From positions 372,001-436,000 of the forward strand of contig JBGAIF010000003.1 in assembly GCA_044225795.1 (NCBI GenBank): a stretch of 64,000 nucleotides of DNA. The letters run 5' to 3'. The notes beneath the pieces were generated by a model, which did no database searches, was not told the origin of the DNA, and worked only from the letters and a program-made list of their open reading frames with translations. The stretch's first letter is position 1. Each line of letters opens with the position of its first letter. The translations under genes and the position numbers were made by a program. Positions 26,493 through 33,641 of the stretch are shown here, piece after piece. The stretch is from Nemorincola sp044225795. Lineage in GTDB: Bacteria; Bacteroidota; Bacteroidia; Chitinophagales; Chitinophagaceae.

Positions 26493-27242
26493 TCAGGCGG
26501 CACGGAGGTATTTGTGCCAGGGATTGACGGAAAAGAGGTAGCGGACGTTGTCGTTCTGGCGCTCGAGCTCGGCGATCATTTCTTTGTAGGTGGGTGGTGA
26601 CTGGCGGCGCTGAGCACGGGTGCCGGGGTAGGTGATATCGGGGATGAAGGGGGCGGGCTGCTCGACGGGTGTATCTGTGGCGGCAGTGGCGGGCGGGGTG
26701 TAGCCATGGGCGAATGCTTCCTCATCTTCAAGATCGAGCTGCTGCTCGAGGGCTTCCTGCTCGGGGGTGAAGGTCTTTTTGTTGCGGGGGGTAAAGTCGG
26801 TGGCGCTGAGCCCGGCGTGGGTCTCTATGAAGGTGTCCACGAAGGGCGATATTCTTTCGGCGAGTTCGGGGTCCTGGCCGAACATGGAATCCATGAAGTA
26901 TCCGAACATTTCCATGTTCTCATTGAGGGTGGCGCGGTTCTTCAGTTTGTTGATGGTGATGGTGAGCTTGTGAATGGTATTGGCCTCGCGGTATGTGATG
27001 GGCTCGCCATTGCGGTCTTCGGAGAGGATGCTGTCTGAGAGCTTGCCCATCATGTGGTAACACTTCTCCGCAAGGAGGGCGGGCATGTGCTCTGCGCTGG
27101 TCTTGAGCTTGTCCCAATTCTGGGTCTTGATCCAGTAGTAGAGTGTGCGGCGGGGCACGCCTACGCGGTCTGCGATCTGGGTGCGGCTCATGTCTGTCTG
27201 GAAGTAAAGGTGTTTTGCTTTTGCTTTTTGTTCGTTGGTCAT
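26493..27242 (-). CDS. HTH protein resembling phage terminase small subunit
   Basis: A 249-residue protein. Residues about 1-45 form a helix-turn-helix of the type used by phage terminase small subunits and transposase N-termini (AKHLYFQTDMSRTQIADRVGV, then RRTLYYWIKTQNWD). A helical middle region follows (residues 50-140), then an acidic, proline-rich tail (about 165-215) and a basic C-terminal segment (SPPTYKEMIAELERQND). No nuclease or ATPase domain and no phage structural gene lies nearby, so it is an orphan. It may be a prophage relic or a domesticated DNA-binding protein. It is followed by a repeat-rich gap and preceded by a heptamer array, both typical of unstable loci. Confidence 0.6.
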   Translation of the reverse strand: MTNEQKAKAKHLYFQTDMSRTQIADRVGVPRRTLYYWIKTQNWDKLKTSAEHMPALLAEKCYHMMGKLSDSILSEDRNGEPITYREANTIHKLTITINKLKNRATLNENMEMFGYFMDSMFGQDPELAERISPFVDTFIETHAGLSATDFTPRNKKTFTPEQEALEQQLDLEDEEAFAHGYTPPATAATDTPVEQPAPFIPDITYPGTRAQRRQSPPTYKEMIAELERQNDNVRYLFSVNPWHKYLRAA

Positions 27243-27266
27243 GATAAAGAAGTTTTAGATTGAAGT

Positions 27267-27357
27267 GATGCTTGATGCTGGATTCTTGATGCTGGATACT
27301 GGATGGTGGATGCTTGATACTGGATGGTGGATACTGGATGCTTGATTCCGGATACCG
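27267..27357. repeat. Heptamer array, 13 units of GATNNNN
   Basis: Thirteen consecutive 7-bp units beginning GAT: GATGCTT, GATGCTG, GATTCTT, GATACTG, GATGGTG and similar variants. The array lies just upstream of the HTH gene and so could overlap its promoter region. Confidence 0.85.
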
Positions 27358-27536
27358 GTTTGTTTCAGGTATCGGATACGGAGGGTGGTGGTAGTTAATG
27401 GTAGTGGGTGGTGCAAAGTTCGGGTGAGAAATGCTCAAGAAGTTCACTGAAGCGAAATTTGTGGATATCTTTTTTGGGGTGCGCTGTGGGGGCGGGTTTG
27501 GGAGGATTTTTTGAAAGGCTACTTATGGTATTTTTC

Positions 27537-27583
27537 GCCAATCGGGAGATTGGCAGCCGCCAGGACGTAGTCGGGAGACTACG
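27537..27583. repeat. Paired 7-bp-stem hairpins with GGGA loops
   Basis: Two perfect palindromes 11 bp apart: GCCAATC-GGGA-GATTGGC (27537-27554) and CGTAGTC-GGGA-GACTACG (27566-27583). The loops and closing pairs are identical while the stems differ, as expected for REP/BIME-like elements with compensatory change. Confidence 0.75.
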
Positions 27584-27617
27584 CCCAACGAGGGGGGTAA
27601 TAACAAGCCATTAGTAA

Positions 27618-27648
27618 AATACCGTTTTTTAACGGTGTTTTTTTTTGA
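27618..27648 (+). terminator. Terminator-like hairpin at left edge of the AT-rich island
   Basis: ACCGTT-TTTT-AACGGT followed by G and nine Ts. No plus-strand gene precedes it closely, so it may be a relic or may insulate the island from upstream transcription. Confidence 0.6.
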
Positions 27649-27727
27649 GAAAAACAGTAAACTTTGAGTAAAAGGAATTCTAAAGATTTTGGGTAACAAT
27701 AAAAGCAACAAAACAGAAAAGTCAATT

Positions 27728-28399
27728 ATGTTGTCAGAACTTGATAAAGAAAAAATCAGACTTGAAGAATCGTACAGAGCAGAAGTGAAAACTCAACTCG
27801 ATCCGGAAAAGAAAAAATCTTTTTTCGATAAAGTATTTTCCTTTTTGAATTCTTCTTTTACCCTCTGGCTTTTATCAGCAGTATTTATTACTGCTGGTGT
27901 CAAGAAGTATGATGAATATAAGACTAAGCAGCAAGAAAATAAAAAGCTTAACGAAACGGTTTCAAAACTTGACATAGAAATTGGCTATCGATTTTCACGA
28001 ATTTTAGTCAAACTATTTGAGTTGACAGATAAAAATCCAGACTCAGTATCTCTTTCAAAGAACTATAAAGAAGACGATGTAAGAAGAATCGCATTAAGTT
28101 TAAATTCTTCTAAGAATGCAACTGAAGATTTTTTGTACGTTGAATATTCAACCTTTAGTTTATTTACACTATTAGCAGAAGAAAAAAGAATTTTTGGTCA
28201 ACTTGGAAGAAATGATGACAACTTGAATCAAGTAATAAGTCACATTACCGGACTGGAGGTTTTTTATGAAGTACAGAAGTCGAAGTTTTCTGATGTGCAG
28301 GCGGTTGCCATATCGATAGAAACTAACTTGATACTTCCAAGATGGAAAGAGAATCGTTTTTATTTTTTGGATGGTAATGAAAATAATCCATTCCCATAG
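27728..28399 (+). CDS. Single-pass membrane protein in AT-rich island, unknown function
   Basis: A 223-residue protein of no family I recognise. The first ~35 residues are charged and helical (LDKEKIRLEESYRAEVKTQL), then one membrane segment is visible (about residues 39-56, LWLLSAVFITAGV), followed by a lysine/glutamate-rich, probably coiled-coil stretch (KKYDEYKTKQQENKKLNETV) and a helical C-terminal domain. A TTG start at 27689 would add 13 residues; I prefer the ATG. Codons are much more AT-rich than in the flanking genes. It is the first of three same-strand genes in the island. Confidence 0.6.
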   Translation: MLSELDKEKIRLEESYRAEVKTQLDPEKKKSFFDKVFSFLNSSFTLWLLSAVFITAGVKKYDEYKTKQQENKKLNETVSKLDIEIGYRFSRILVKLFELTDKNPDSVSLSKNYKEDDVRRIALSLNSSKNATEDFLYVEYSTFSLFTLLAEEKRIFGQLGRNDDNLNQVISHITGLEVFYEVQKSKFSDVQAVAISIETNLILPRWKENRFYFLDGNENNPFP

Positions 28400-28506
28400 T
28401 AAAATAAGGCAAGAACGAAATTGCAAATCCCCAACCATAACTTAGGATTGTAAATCAAATATAGCTTGAATAAAATTGATTTTTTGATCGTCGAAACACA
28501 CATTAT

Positions 28507-28977
28507 ATGCTAAAGCATCTCGCTATTATTATTGTTGGAAAACCAAATTCAGGAAAGACAACAACACTAAGGCACTTCTGCAATACATACGACTACAAGG
28601 AGGTTTCAACGTTCAAACAAGGTTGGAGATTTGGAATAACACCGTTTAAGAGCAATTATTCAGGTGTTAAGATTGTATCATATTTCTTACCGTCATCAAG
28701 AACTGAACGAAATGTTTCATTGAAGGAGACATTCAGCGAATTGGAGTGGCTGCCAGATTTTTTATTTATGGCTGAACAGAAGAGTGGTGCTGAGTATCAA
28801 CGAACAATTCGTTTTTTGAGAGAAAAGAAATATCATATTAAAGAGTTCTTGCTGGACGAAAGCAATCCTGATTCGATTTGGCATAGGTATGAACCTAAAG
28901 ATGCCAAATTGTATCTGGAGCATCGCACTGAAGCGATAGCAGATTATGTACGTAATTTTATTTTGTCCAGGATATAG
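28507..28977 (+). CDS. Small P-loop NTPase in AT-rich island
   Basis: A 156-residue protein with a textbook Walker A loop at residues 8-16 (IIIVGKPNSGKTTT). No standard Walker B or GTPase NKxD motif is obvious, though PDFLFMAEQKSG (about residues 78-89) sits where a strand plus acidic residue would be expected. The C-terminal half is helical and ends in EAIADYVRNFILSRI. It is too short for an AAA+ or ABC ATPase, so it may be a stand-alone nucleotide-sensing or kinase-like protein. It is the middle gene of the island, 107 bp after the first membrane protein gene. I cannot name a family. Confidence 0.6.
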   Translation: MLKHLAIIIVGKPNSGKTTTLRHFCNTYDYKEVSTFKQGWRFGITPFKSNYSGVKIVSYFLPSSRTERNVSLKETFSELEWLPDFLFMAEQKSGAEYQRTIRFLREKKYHIKEFLLDESNPDSIWHRYEPKDAKLYLEHRTEAIADYVRNFILSRI

Positions 28978-29256
28978 ATGCCTTGTAAACGTTGAAAGAA
29001 CATCTATATGACTCACTAACAACAAGCTCAACTAAGAAGTTATTGGTTTGTAAATTGCCGCCAGAAAATATGTCTTTTTATTTTCTGCCGATATATAGTT
29101 GAAACAGAAAATGAATTTATTTTTAATGGAAAGATCATCAAATGTTTAGTTCTGCAGTCTCCGTCATATGAGACTGGAAAGGATTAAAACTTCCAAAAAA
29201 AAATTGGCACAGTATAGAGAATATATATATGTCGTTGAAGTTCGACATTGAGTATC
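28978..29256. other. Non-coding spacer inside the island
   Basis: No gene was found in this 279-bp spacer. It contains a perfect 8-bp inverted repeat (AGAAAATA / TATTTTCT, about 29063-29086) without a T run, which could be a weak hairpin or an operator. Confidence 0.5.
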
Positions 29257-30036
29257 ATGAAGTATAAAGTATTTAAAAACACGCTTAAGCCAATTATTGA
29301 CGCGCTGGGTAATCGCGAAGCAACTGTTCTCGAGAGAAATAGTTATAAAATGGCGTATCGAAGTTTGTGGGTGTCGATAGCATCTATTGTAATCGCCATT
29401 ATTTTTGGAAGCATAGGTATATACTATATGCAAGGATCGCCAGATAGAGGTCAACTATCTAGACTACTGAAACAAGATTCTGTTTTGCTATCAGTTCAAA
29501 TTGACGCAATAAATCTGAATATTGAAATGAGCAATATGCAGAAGATAGAAATGTTACGGAAAAAGTTTAGCCGTTACAATCAGGTTACATTATTATTTAC
29601 AGAACTAGAACAATACACTTTCCTATATGAACTCCAAAAACAGCATAAGGCTATTGTAAAGACTCAATCAGTCGACGAGCGATTAAGAATTGTAAAGGGT
29701 ATTATCGATATATTTAGTCAGTTAGAGGACCTTGATGACCTGTTACCAATGCACAATATTGCAAGTGATTATGGGAAATGTGCAACCGAGCTTATGCGAT
29801 ATAAAATGTTGTACATAGATAATATGATAATGGGGGCAAAAGTAGACACGTCACTGTTGGGACAGAATGCCTTTAGCCAATTAATGTACCATGTTATCGA
29901 GATGAAAGATAAGACAATGCCCCTTATGTCGGAAGGACGAAATAGGATTGAAAGGAATATAAAGGAAAATGATAGCATTAATATCGCCAATAAAAGTATA
30001 GCAGATAGTATCGCTATGAAGAAAGTAAGAAAATAG
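29257..30036 (+). CDS. Single-pass membrane protein in AT-rich island, unknown function
   Basis: A 259-residue protein not recognised as a named family. After a charged N-terminus there is one strong membrane segment (about residues 36-57, WVSIASIVIAIIFGSIGIYYM), then a long helical region rich in Leu, Gln and Lys (residues 65-240). The layout (short N-terminal cytoplasmic part, one membrane pass, long helical domain) is the same as that of the island's first gene, although I cannot align them convincingly. I prefer the ATG at 29257 over a TTG three codons earlier. It converges on the OLD nuclease gene with a 27-bp gap. Confidence 0.6.
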   Translation: MKYKVFKNTLKPIIDALGNREATVLERNSYKMAYRSLWVSIASIVIAIIFGSIGIYYMQGSPDRGQLSRLLKQDSVLLSVQIDAINLNIEMSNMQKIEMLRKKFSRYNQVTLLFTELEQYTFLYELQKQHKAIVKTQSVDERLRIVKGIIDIFSQLEDLDDLLPMHNIASDYGKCATELMRYKMLYIDNMIMGAKVDTSLLGQNAFSQLMYHVIEMKDKTMPLMSEGRNRIERNIKENDSINIANKSIADSIAMKKVRK

Positions 30037-30063
30037 AAGAAGTATTTGGATTTTCAAATAAAT

Positions 30064-31671
30064 TCAATCAATCTGGAAGAGAATGTTTTTACAAATATCA
30101 ACAAGTTCTTTTGCTGAATTCTCTATCTCTTGCTTGGCTTCATTTGGATTTTGTTTCACCCAAGAAATGACTTTCTTCGTTAATTGAGCTTTAAGTGCAC
30201 GTTTTTCGTTTCTATCTTTCGTTTGTTTGATTTCTTCCACGTCATTTGAAAATCTTTCTGGATAGTATTCTTCAATATTATTTTTTGACAGGTTTATGAA
30301 GTGTTCTTTAGGCCATGACCCAAATTTTTTCTGCAAGTTTTCAATCACTTCTTTTCCTGGTGGATCTCCATCCGCTATCACCCATGCTTTGTGGTTGTAA
30401 ATAGGTGCGGTGTGAATGAAAACGAACAGTCGTAAAAAATCGTCGAATCTTGGCGAGATATTAGATACGCCTCCTGCTGATATTGTTTTGATTTTGTTTC
30501 TTAGCTCAGGAACTAATTGAGGAATAATAAAATCTCGTACCAATTCTTCTGCCGACGATTCTTCAAAAATAACATAAGACTTATAGAGGTCGAAATCAAA
30601 AAGATCATAACCTAATTTTTCAAGAATTTTTAGCCGTTCGGTAGAAGTATTCTCTACTTCTGTAATCGTTGTTTTTGGGAGATTTGTTCTGTTGTTTTGG
30701 TTGGTTTCTAACGTCCAGTCTGCATAAAATATCTTCGAATTTTCAGCTGTAGCTAAGTATTTTAAAACAATATTTGAGTGTGTTGAAATGATGAATTGAT
30801 TTGTTTTGGACTTTTCAATTATTAAATTAAGTAGCTTCTTTAATGCCTCAGGGTGAATATCATTTTCAATTTCTTCAATTAAAAAGAGCTTATTGTCCTC
30901 GGTGAGAAGAATGGATAGTAGACCAAGTATGTTGGCAACACCTTCGCCCATTGATTCCAGATATATAGTTTGCGAGGCAGTTGCGAATACACCTACTTTG
31001 TCGTCATTGTTGGAACTGTTGCCCGGAACTTTTGCAATTTGAAATCCCAGTATCTCATCGCAGAGCCTTGTAAAGTCTTTATGAAAAGGATGACTCCCGT
31101 TTGAGAGATTCTGAATGCGAGATGGTAGGTTTCGTAAATCGTCAGCTACGCTAAATGCAGCATCTCTACCTCCTTGCCCGGAATAATGCTGAGTTTTTCG
31201 TTGAGATAAAAAAGGATAGATAAAATTATCTTCATCCTCTCTTGCTGCGAATTCTTTAAAAGTATTCAGGGTGCGGTTACCTGGAACATTTGGGTTATTC
31301 CTAATTGAGATTATGTCCTCGATAGAAAATAAATGTGTTTTTTCATTGAAAATTAGTAGGTTCTGTTTGTCTGGGTATATTTCATAAAACAACTGGTTTT
31401 CGTTGTCTTTGTCATACGGTCCTATTTCAAATAAACTGAAGTAGCGTTGTTCAATCTCCGAAAATACAACTCGGAATTGACCCACGCGTTCAGTTTTTCT
31501 AATGTCGTCCTTATTTAGCGAGTAGGTTTTCTGTAACGTCAATAGACATTTTAGAATTGTGCTTTTCCCCGAATTATTAGGGCCAAGTATCAGATTAATT
31601 CCCTTTGAAAAATTTAGTTTGTCCTTTTTATAACTACGTATGTTTATAATGTCTAAACTCTTGATGTACAT
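30064..31671 (-). CDS. OLD-family ATP-dependent nuclease (ABC-type ATPase plus TOPRIM)
   Basis: A 535-residue protein with an N-terminal ABC/SMC-like ATPase and a C-terminal TOPRIM nuclease domain, the layout of class 1 OLD proteins. Visible marks: Walker A in ILGPNNSGKSTIL (about residues 29-41), a signature-like ESMGEGVAN, Walker B in LFLIEEIENDIHPEA, the switch His in FIISTHSNIVLKYL, and TOPRIM residues in VIFEESSAEELV, ADGDPPGKE and NNIEEYYPERF. Phage P2 Old and Gabija GajA share this architecture and act in phage exclusion. No UvrD-like GajB helicase is adjacent, so this is not a standard Gabija pair. Composition is AT-rich, which suggests transfer. Confidence 0.88.
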   Translation of the reverse strand: MYIKSLDIINIRSYKKDKLNFSKGINLILGPNNSGKSTILKCLLTLQKTYSLNKDDIRKTERVGQFRVVFSEIEQRYFSLFEIGPYDKDNENQLFYEIYPDKQNLLIFNEKTHLFSIEDIISIRNNPNVPGNRTLNTFKEFAAREDEDNFIYPFLSQRKTQHYSGQGGRDAAFSVADDLRNLPSRIQNLSNGSHPFHKDFTRLCDEILGFQIAKVPGNSSNNDDKVGVFATASQTIYLESMGEGVANILGLLSILLTEDNKLFLIEEIENDIHPEALKKLLNLIIEKSKTNQFIISTHSNIVLKYLATAENSKIFYADWTLETNQNNRTNLPKTTITEVENTSTERLKILEKLGYDLFDFDLYKSYVIFEESSAEELVRDFIIPQLVPELRNKIKTISAGGVSNISPRFDDFLRLFVFIHTAPIYNHKAWVIADGDPPGKEVIENLQKKFGSWPKEHFINLSKNNIEEYYPERFSNDVEEIKQTKDRNEKRALKAQLTKKVISWVKQNPNEAKQEIENSAKELVDICKNILFQID

Positions 31672-31749
31672 GGTGTGGAATAGTCTTGTTATTTTTTTTG
31701 AAGGTACGAAATAACATAGCGTTTTCTATTTTTACACCAAATCAATGTT

Positions 31750-32769
31750 ATGAGGAAGTTCATCATTTTCATGTCGGTGGTGCTGGCGATATTTATAGTG
31801 GCGGTGCTGGTGCTGGCATTTATAGAGCCTACGGATGCTACGGTGAGCCGCAGCATAGTGATAAAGGCGACTAAGGAGGCGGTATTTGAGCAGATGGTGA
31901 GCTTCAGGAATCATGTGCACTGGAGTCCGTGGTATAAGATGGACTCGGGGAATATGAAGTTCTCGTACTTCGGCACAGATGGTCAGCCGGGGAGCGGCTA
32001 CCACTGGGTGGGCAGTGACAAGACAGGGGAGGGGGAAATGAAATGCACGGCGATCAATGGTACGGAGATGCTGTTTGACATGCACGTGATCAAACCGTAT
32101 GAGGCAGATGCGCACCTCTCACTAAAGGCTATAGACACGGCAGGCATGACGAAGGCGGTAATGAGCATAACGATGCATACGCCCTTTCCATGGAATGCGA
32201 TGTGTGCCTTTATGGACCAGGACAAGGTATTGGGCGGAGATTTTGAGCTGGGGCTGAGGTATATGAAGGAGGATGTGGAGGGCCGTGTGGCGGCGCCTGC
32301 GGCACCGGCTACAAATGGCGTGGAGGTGAAGGAGGTGGACTACCCGGCGCATGTGTTTGAGGGTTTCCGCCAGGTGGTGGGCTGGGGCGATATCTCTAAG
32401 TTCTGCATGGATAGCTATGTGTCGCTGGATAAGGAGGTGATCGGTAAGAAGAGCGGCGCGGCGGTGGGCATCTACTATACGTGGGACACGGCGAAGATGA
32501 ACACGGATATGGTGGCGGCATTCCCGGTATCGGACACGCTGCTGCCGCTAAAGAACGGGGTGTTCGTGAGGGTGGAGGGGGCGAAGTCGGTGATGGGGGT
32601 GCTGAAGGGTGGCTACGGCAGGGAGATGGAGGTACATAATGCTATAACGCAGTATATAACGGCGCACGGGCTGACGAAGCAACTGGTGATAGAGGAGTAT
32701 GTGAGTGGTCCGCGGGAGGAGCCGGATAGTAATAAGTGGGTGACGAATGTTTATTATTTGGTGAAGTAA
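31750..32769 (+). CDS. SRPBCC / GyrI-like two-domain protein
   Basis: A 339-residue protein with one N-terminal membrane segment (IIFMSVVLAIFIVAVLVLAFIE), then an SRPBCC (polyketide cyclase/START-like) ligand-binding domain (about 30-180: VSRSIVIKATKEAVFEQMVSF, HWSPWYKMDS), and a C-terminal GyrI-like effector-binding domain (about 190-339: VKEVDYPAHVFEGFRQVV). The combination is common in Bacteroidota and probably binds a small hydrophobic ligand at the membrane; no reaction is known. It is divergent from the OLD gene and marks the return to GC-richer DNA. Confidence 0.82.
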   Translation: MRKFIIFMSVVLAIFIVAVLVLAFIEPTDATVSRSIVIKATKEAVFEQMVSFRNHVHWSPWYKMDSGNMKFSYFGTDGQPGSGYHWVGSDKTGEGEMKCTAINGTEMLFDMHVIKPYEADAHLSLKAIDTAGMTKAVMSITMHTPFPWNAMCAFMDQDKVLGGDFELGLRYMKEDVEGRVAAPAAPATNGVEVKEVDYPAHVFEGFRQVVGWGDISKFCMDSYVSLDKEVIGKKSGAAVGIYYTWDTAKMNTDMVAAFPVSDTLLPLKNGVFVRVEGAKSVMGVLKGGYGREMEVHNAITQYITAHGLTKQLVIEEYVSGPREEPDSNKWVTNVYYLVK

Positions 32770-32797
32770 GTCGATAGTCGTAAGTAGAAAGTATTGA
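32764..32797. repeat. Short heptamer tract after the SRPBCC gene
   Basis: About four 7-bp units (AGTAAGT, CGATAGT, CGTAAGT, AGAAAGT) start at the stop codon and run up to the REP-like repeat of the RAYT locus. Confidence 0.6.
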
Positions 32798-32798
32798 C

Positions 32799-32872
32799 AC
32801 TGGCGCGAGTTTGAGGTGTAGGTGTGTGAGTGGAAACTCGTGACGGTATAAGTTGGCGAGTCTCTGGACTCG
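32799..32872. repeat. REP-like repeat, left copy flanking the RAYT gene
   Basis: This segment (TGGCGCGAGTTTG, then AAACTCGTGACGG, ATAAGTTGG and an inverted GAGTC/GACTC hairpin) recurs in reverse complement at 33456-33533 on the other side of the transposase gene. The match is imperfect in the centre. Flanking by REP-like palindromes is the hallmark of RAYT loci. Confidence 0.8.
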
Positions 32873-32890
32873 GTGTAAATAATTGCGAAA

Positions 32891-33448
32891 ATGTCTTCCA
32901 AATATAAAGCAAGCGACGACCCCATACCTTATTTTGTGACCTCCACGATAGTGGCGTGGATGGATGTATTTACGAGGGATGTTTACAAGGATATAGTATG
33001 CGACAGCATTTCGTTTTGCCAGCAAAACAAAGGGTTAAGGTTGCATGCGTGGGTCATCATGACGAATCACATTCATATGATCGTGAGTGTAGCTGACAAT
33101 AAGAAACTTGGCGCGATCATGAGAGATATGAAGAAGCATACCTCAATAGCCATAGTGGATGCTATTGAGAAAAATGTGCAGGAGAGCAGGAAGAAATGGA
33201 TGCTTAATATGTTTGCCTTTGCCGGGGAGAACAATAATCACAACGAGTATAACCAGGTGTGGCAGCAGGAGTATCATCCTGTGGCGCTGGATACGGAAGA
33301 AAAACTGATACAGCGGTTGAATTATCTACATGAGAATCCGGTGAGGTCGGGGCTGGTATGGTCGCCGGAGCAGTATAAGTATAGCAGCGCCATTGACTAC
33401 TATACGAAAGAGAAGGGTCTGTTAAGTATCGAACGGCTATTCGTATAG
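32891..33448 (+). CDS. REP-associated tyrosine transposase (RAYT, Y1_Tnp)
   Basis: A 185-residue single-strand transposase of the IS200/IS605 HUH superfamily. The HUH motif is in VIMTNHIHMIVSV (about residues 55-67), and the C-terminal QRLNYLHENPVRSGLV and QYKYSSAIDYY segments are typical of RAYTs; the catalytic Tyr is probably the one in LNYLHENPV. RAYTs cut and mobilise REP palindromes in trans rather than moving as ordinary insertion sequences. It is intact and flanked by an inverted pair of REP-like sequences. It may be the source of short palindromes elsewhere in the genome. Confidence 0.92.
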   Translation: MSSKYKASDDPIPYFVTSTIVAWMDVFTRDVYKDIVCDSISFCQQNKGLRLHAWVIMTNHIHMIVSVADNKKLGAIMRDMKKHTSIAIVDAIEKNVQESRKKWMLNMFAFAGENNNHNEYNQVWQQEYHPVALDTEEKLIQRLNYLHENPVRSGLVWSPEQYKYSSAIDYYTKEKGLLSIERLFV

Positions 33449-33455
33449 CTGTTTC

Positions 33456-33533
33456 GGGGAGTTCAGAAACTCCCCAACTTATGCCGTCACGAGTTGCTAC
33501 GCTCGGGGGCTTACGCCGCAAACTCGCGCCAGT
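33456..33533. repeat. REP-like repeat, right copy flanking the RAYT gene
   Basis: Inverted counterpart of 32799-32872. It contains the hairpin GGGGAGTT-CAG-AAACTCCCC, then the reverse complements of ATAAGTTGG, ACTCGTGACGG and TGGCGCGAGTTTG, in that order. Confidence 0.8.
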
Positions 33534-33641
33534 TTTTCGGGATATACTGATTGTGACGGGATTGCGTTATAGGTGGGGCGGGAGCGGGGTAGTATGGACT
33601 AAGACTTTTAATTACCTTCGCCAACTGTATGCCTTGTACGC

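Larger units (their letters stand above)
27243..27727. other. Intergenic boundary of the AT-rich island
   Basis: No credible gene was found in this 485-bp gap. It contains a 13-unit heptamer array (27267-27357), two hairpins with identical GGGA loops (27537-27583) and a terminator-like hairpin (27618-27648). Base composition drops to AT-rich from about 27600 onward. Confidence 0.7.

Noticed and set aside
26493..27242. Transposase
   Set aside because: There is an HTH but no DDE or other catalytic domain, and no inverted repeats bracket the gene.
29165..29195. Sequence resembling a type I/III CRISPR repeat end (GGATTAAAAC)
   Set aside because: It occurs once only, with no second copy or cas genes nearby.
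30064..31671. Gabija defence pair
   Set aside because: The GajA-like architecture is there, but no UvrD-type GajB helicase gene is adjacent.
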